This document shows, in pieces, positions 5,137 to 5,838 of a stretch of DNA of 5,838 nt. The position numbers were made by a program, and so were the translations under genes. The notes under the pieces are model-generated. The model made no database searches. It saw only the letters and a list, made by a program, of their open reading frames with translations, and had not been told where the DNA came from. The first letter of the stretch is position 1, and each line of letters opens with the position of its first letter. Source of the DNA: JARRNO01 sp037384885 (lineage in GTDB: Bacteria; Acidobacteriota; UBA4820; DSQY01). Location of the stretch: NCBI GenBank assembly GCA_037384885.1, contig JARRNO010000134.1, positions 1-5,838 of the forward strand. Direction: 5' to 3'.

Positions 5137-5838
5137 TCGTATTCCTTTAGGAGTTCCCGGGCGATGACCATGCGCTGGATCTCGCTGGTGCCCTCGCCGA
5201 TGGTGTTCAGTTTCGTGTCCCGGTAAAATTTCTCCACGGGGTACTCTTTGATGAAGCCGTATCCGCCGAAGACCTGGACCGCGCGCTCGCTGACCCAGAC
5301 CGAGACCTCAGAGGCGTAAAGCTTGGCCATGGAAGACTGCTTGATCACGGGGAGCCCCTCGTCCTTGCGGAAGGCGGCCTGGTAGGTCAGCAGGCTCGCG
5401 GCCTCGATGCGCGTCGCCATGTCGGCCAGCATCCATTGAATGGCCTGGAATTTCCCGATCTTCTTGCCGAAGGCCTCCCGCTGGAGGGCGTATTTCCTGG
5501 CGGCGTCGAAAGCGCCCTGCGCCCCGCCGAGAGACAGCGCCGCTATGCTGATCCGGCCGCCGTCCAGAACACTGAGCGCATTTCTAAAGCCCTGGTTGAC
5601 TTCACCGAGCCGGTTTTCGTCGGGCAAAAAACAGTCTTCGAAGACAAGGTCACCGGTATCGGAGGCGCGAAGTCCGAGCTTGTTCTCCTTTTTGCCGTGG
5701 CTGAAACCCTCGGTGCCCTTTTCCACGATGAAGGCCGTGATGCCGTGCTTGTCACCCTCCTGCTCCGTTCGAGTCATCACCACCGCAATGTCGCCCACGG
5801 TGGCGTGGGTGCAAAAGCACTTCCGTCCGTTGAGCAGC
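5133..5838 (-). CDS. Acyl-CoA dehydrogenase, C-terminal part (cut by window edge)
   Basis: FAD-dependent alpha,beta-dehydrogenation of an acyl-CoA thioester, electrons passing to ETF. The frame stays open to the right edge, so the visible 234 residues (beginning LLNGRKCF) are the C-terminal two thirds of a protein normally near 380 residues; internal starts such as the GTG near 5798 are not real. Seen: end of the middle beta domain (GDIAVVMTRT, GLRASDTGDLVFEDCFLP at 55-72), then the helical C-terminal domain with REAFGKKIGKFQAIQ at 120-134, GGYGFIKEYPVEKFYRD at 191-207 and IGEGTSEIQR at 213-222. Glu215 sits at the catalytic-base position of short- and medium-chain acyl-CoA dehydrogenases. This argues against the isovaleryl and long-chain types, whose base lies elsewhere. 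Substrate cannot be fixed; a short or branched chain fits the propionyl-CoA context. It is coupled to meaB by an ATGA overlap. Confidence 0.95.
   Translation of the reverse strand, partial: LLNGRKCFCTHATVGDIAVVMTRTEQEGDKHGITAFIVEKGTEGFSHGKKENKLGLRASDTGDLVFEDCFLPDENRLGEVNQGFRNALSVLDGGRISIAALSLGGAQGAFDAARKYALQREAFGKKIGKFQAIQWMLADMATRIEAASLLTYQAAFRKDEGLPVIKQSSMAKLYASEVSVWVSERAVQVFGGYGFIKEYPVEKFYRDTKLNTIGEGTSEIQRMVIARELLKEYE

Overview
The window is GC-rich and comes from an unidentified bacterium. Every confident protein gene is on the minus strand, so the genes read right to left. The genes for propionyl-CoA/methylmalonyl-CoA metabolism, a two-domain MaeB-type malic enzyme and a small FHA protein suggest a heterotroph that catabolises amino or fatty acids. 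An Acidobacteriota or Desulfobacterota-like lineage is a guess from gene style only; no marker gene is present.

Layout, right to left. (a) 5838-5133 holds the C-terminal two thirds of an acyl-CoA dehydrogenase; its start lies outside the window. (b) 5136-4177 is MeaB, the GTPase chaperone of methylmalonyl-CoA mutase. (c) 4180-3782 is methylmalonyl-CoA epimerase. (d) 3748-2715 holds three small overlapping genes: an uncharacterised 120-residue protein with a possible Sm-like strand pattern, a 136-residue single-FHA protein with an acidic N-terminal tail, and a charged helical protein of 91 residues. (e) 2595-337 is the NADP-type malic enzyme with a C-terminal phosphotransacetylase-like domain, followed by its own terminator. 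From the dehydrogenase to the 91-residue protein, genes overlap by 4-8 bases or are separated by about 33 bases. This points to one translationally coupled operon; maeB follows after 119 bases and has a good ribosome binding site of its own.

Metabolic logic (inference): acyl-CoA oxidation and branched-chain or odd-chain degradation yield propionyl-CoA. Epimerase plus MeaB-maintained mutase convert its carboxylated product to succinyl-CoA. Malic enzyme lets the resulting malate leave the TCA cycle as pyruvate with NADPH. The FHA protein sits between these two halves and could be a phospho-dependent regulator, as GarA/OdhI are for 2-oxoglutarate metabolism in actinobacteria.

The left 336 bases contain no convincing protein gene but are the most unusual part. 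On the plus strand there is a promoter-like sequence (62-93), then immediately a sequence that folds by eye into a three-way junction (100-180), then a GGA-rich single-stranded stretch, a 9-bp hairpin (201-222), and a strong intrinsic terminator (229-254). This looks like a self-contained gene for a structured small RNA of about 155 nt, convergent with maeB. I could not match it to an RNA family I know.
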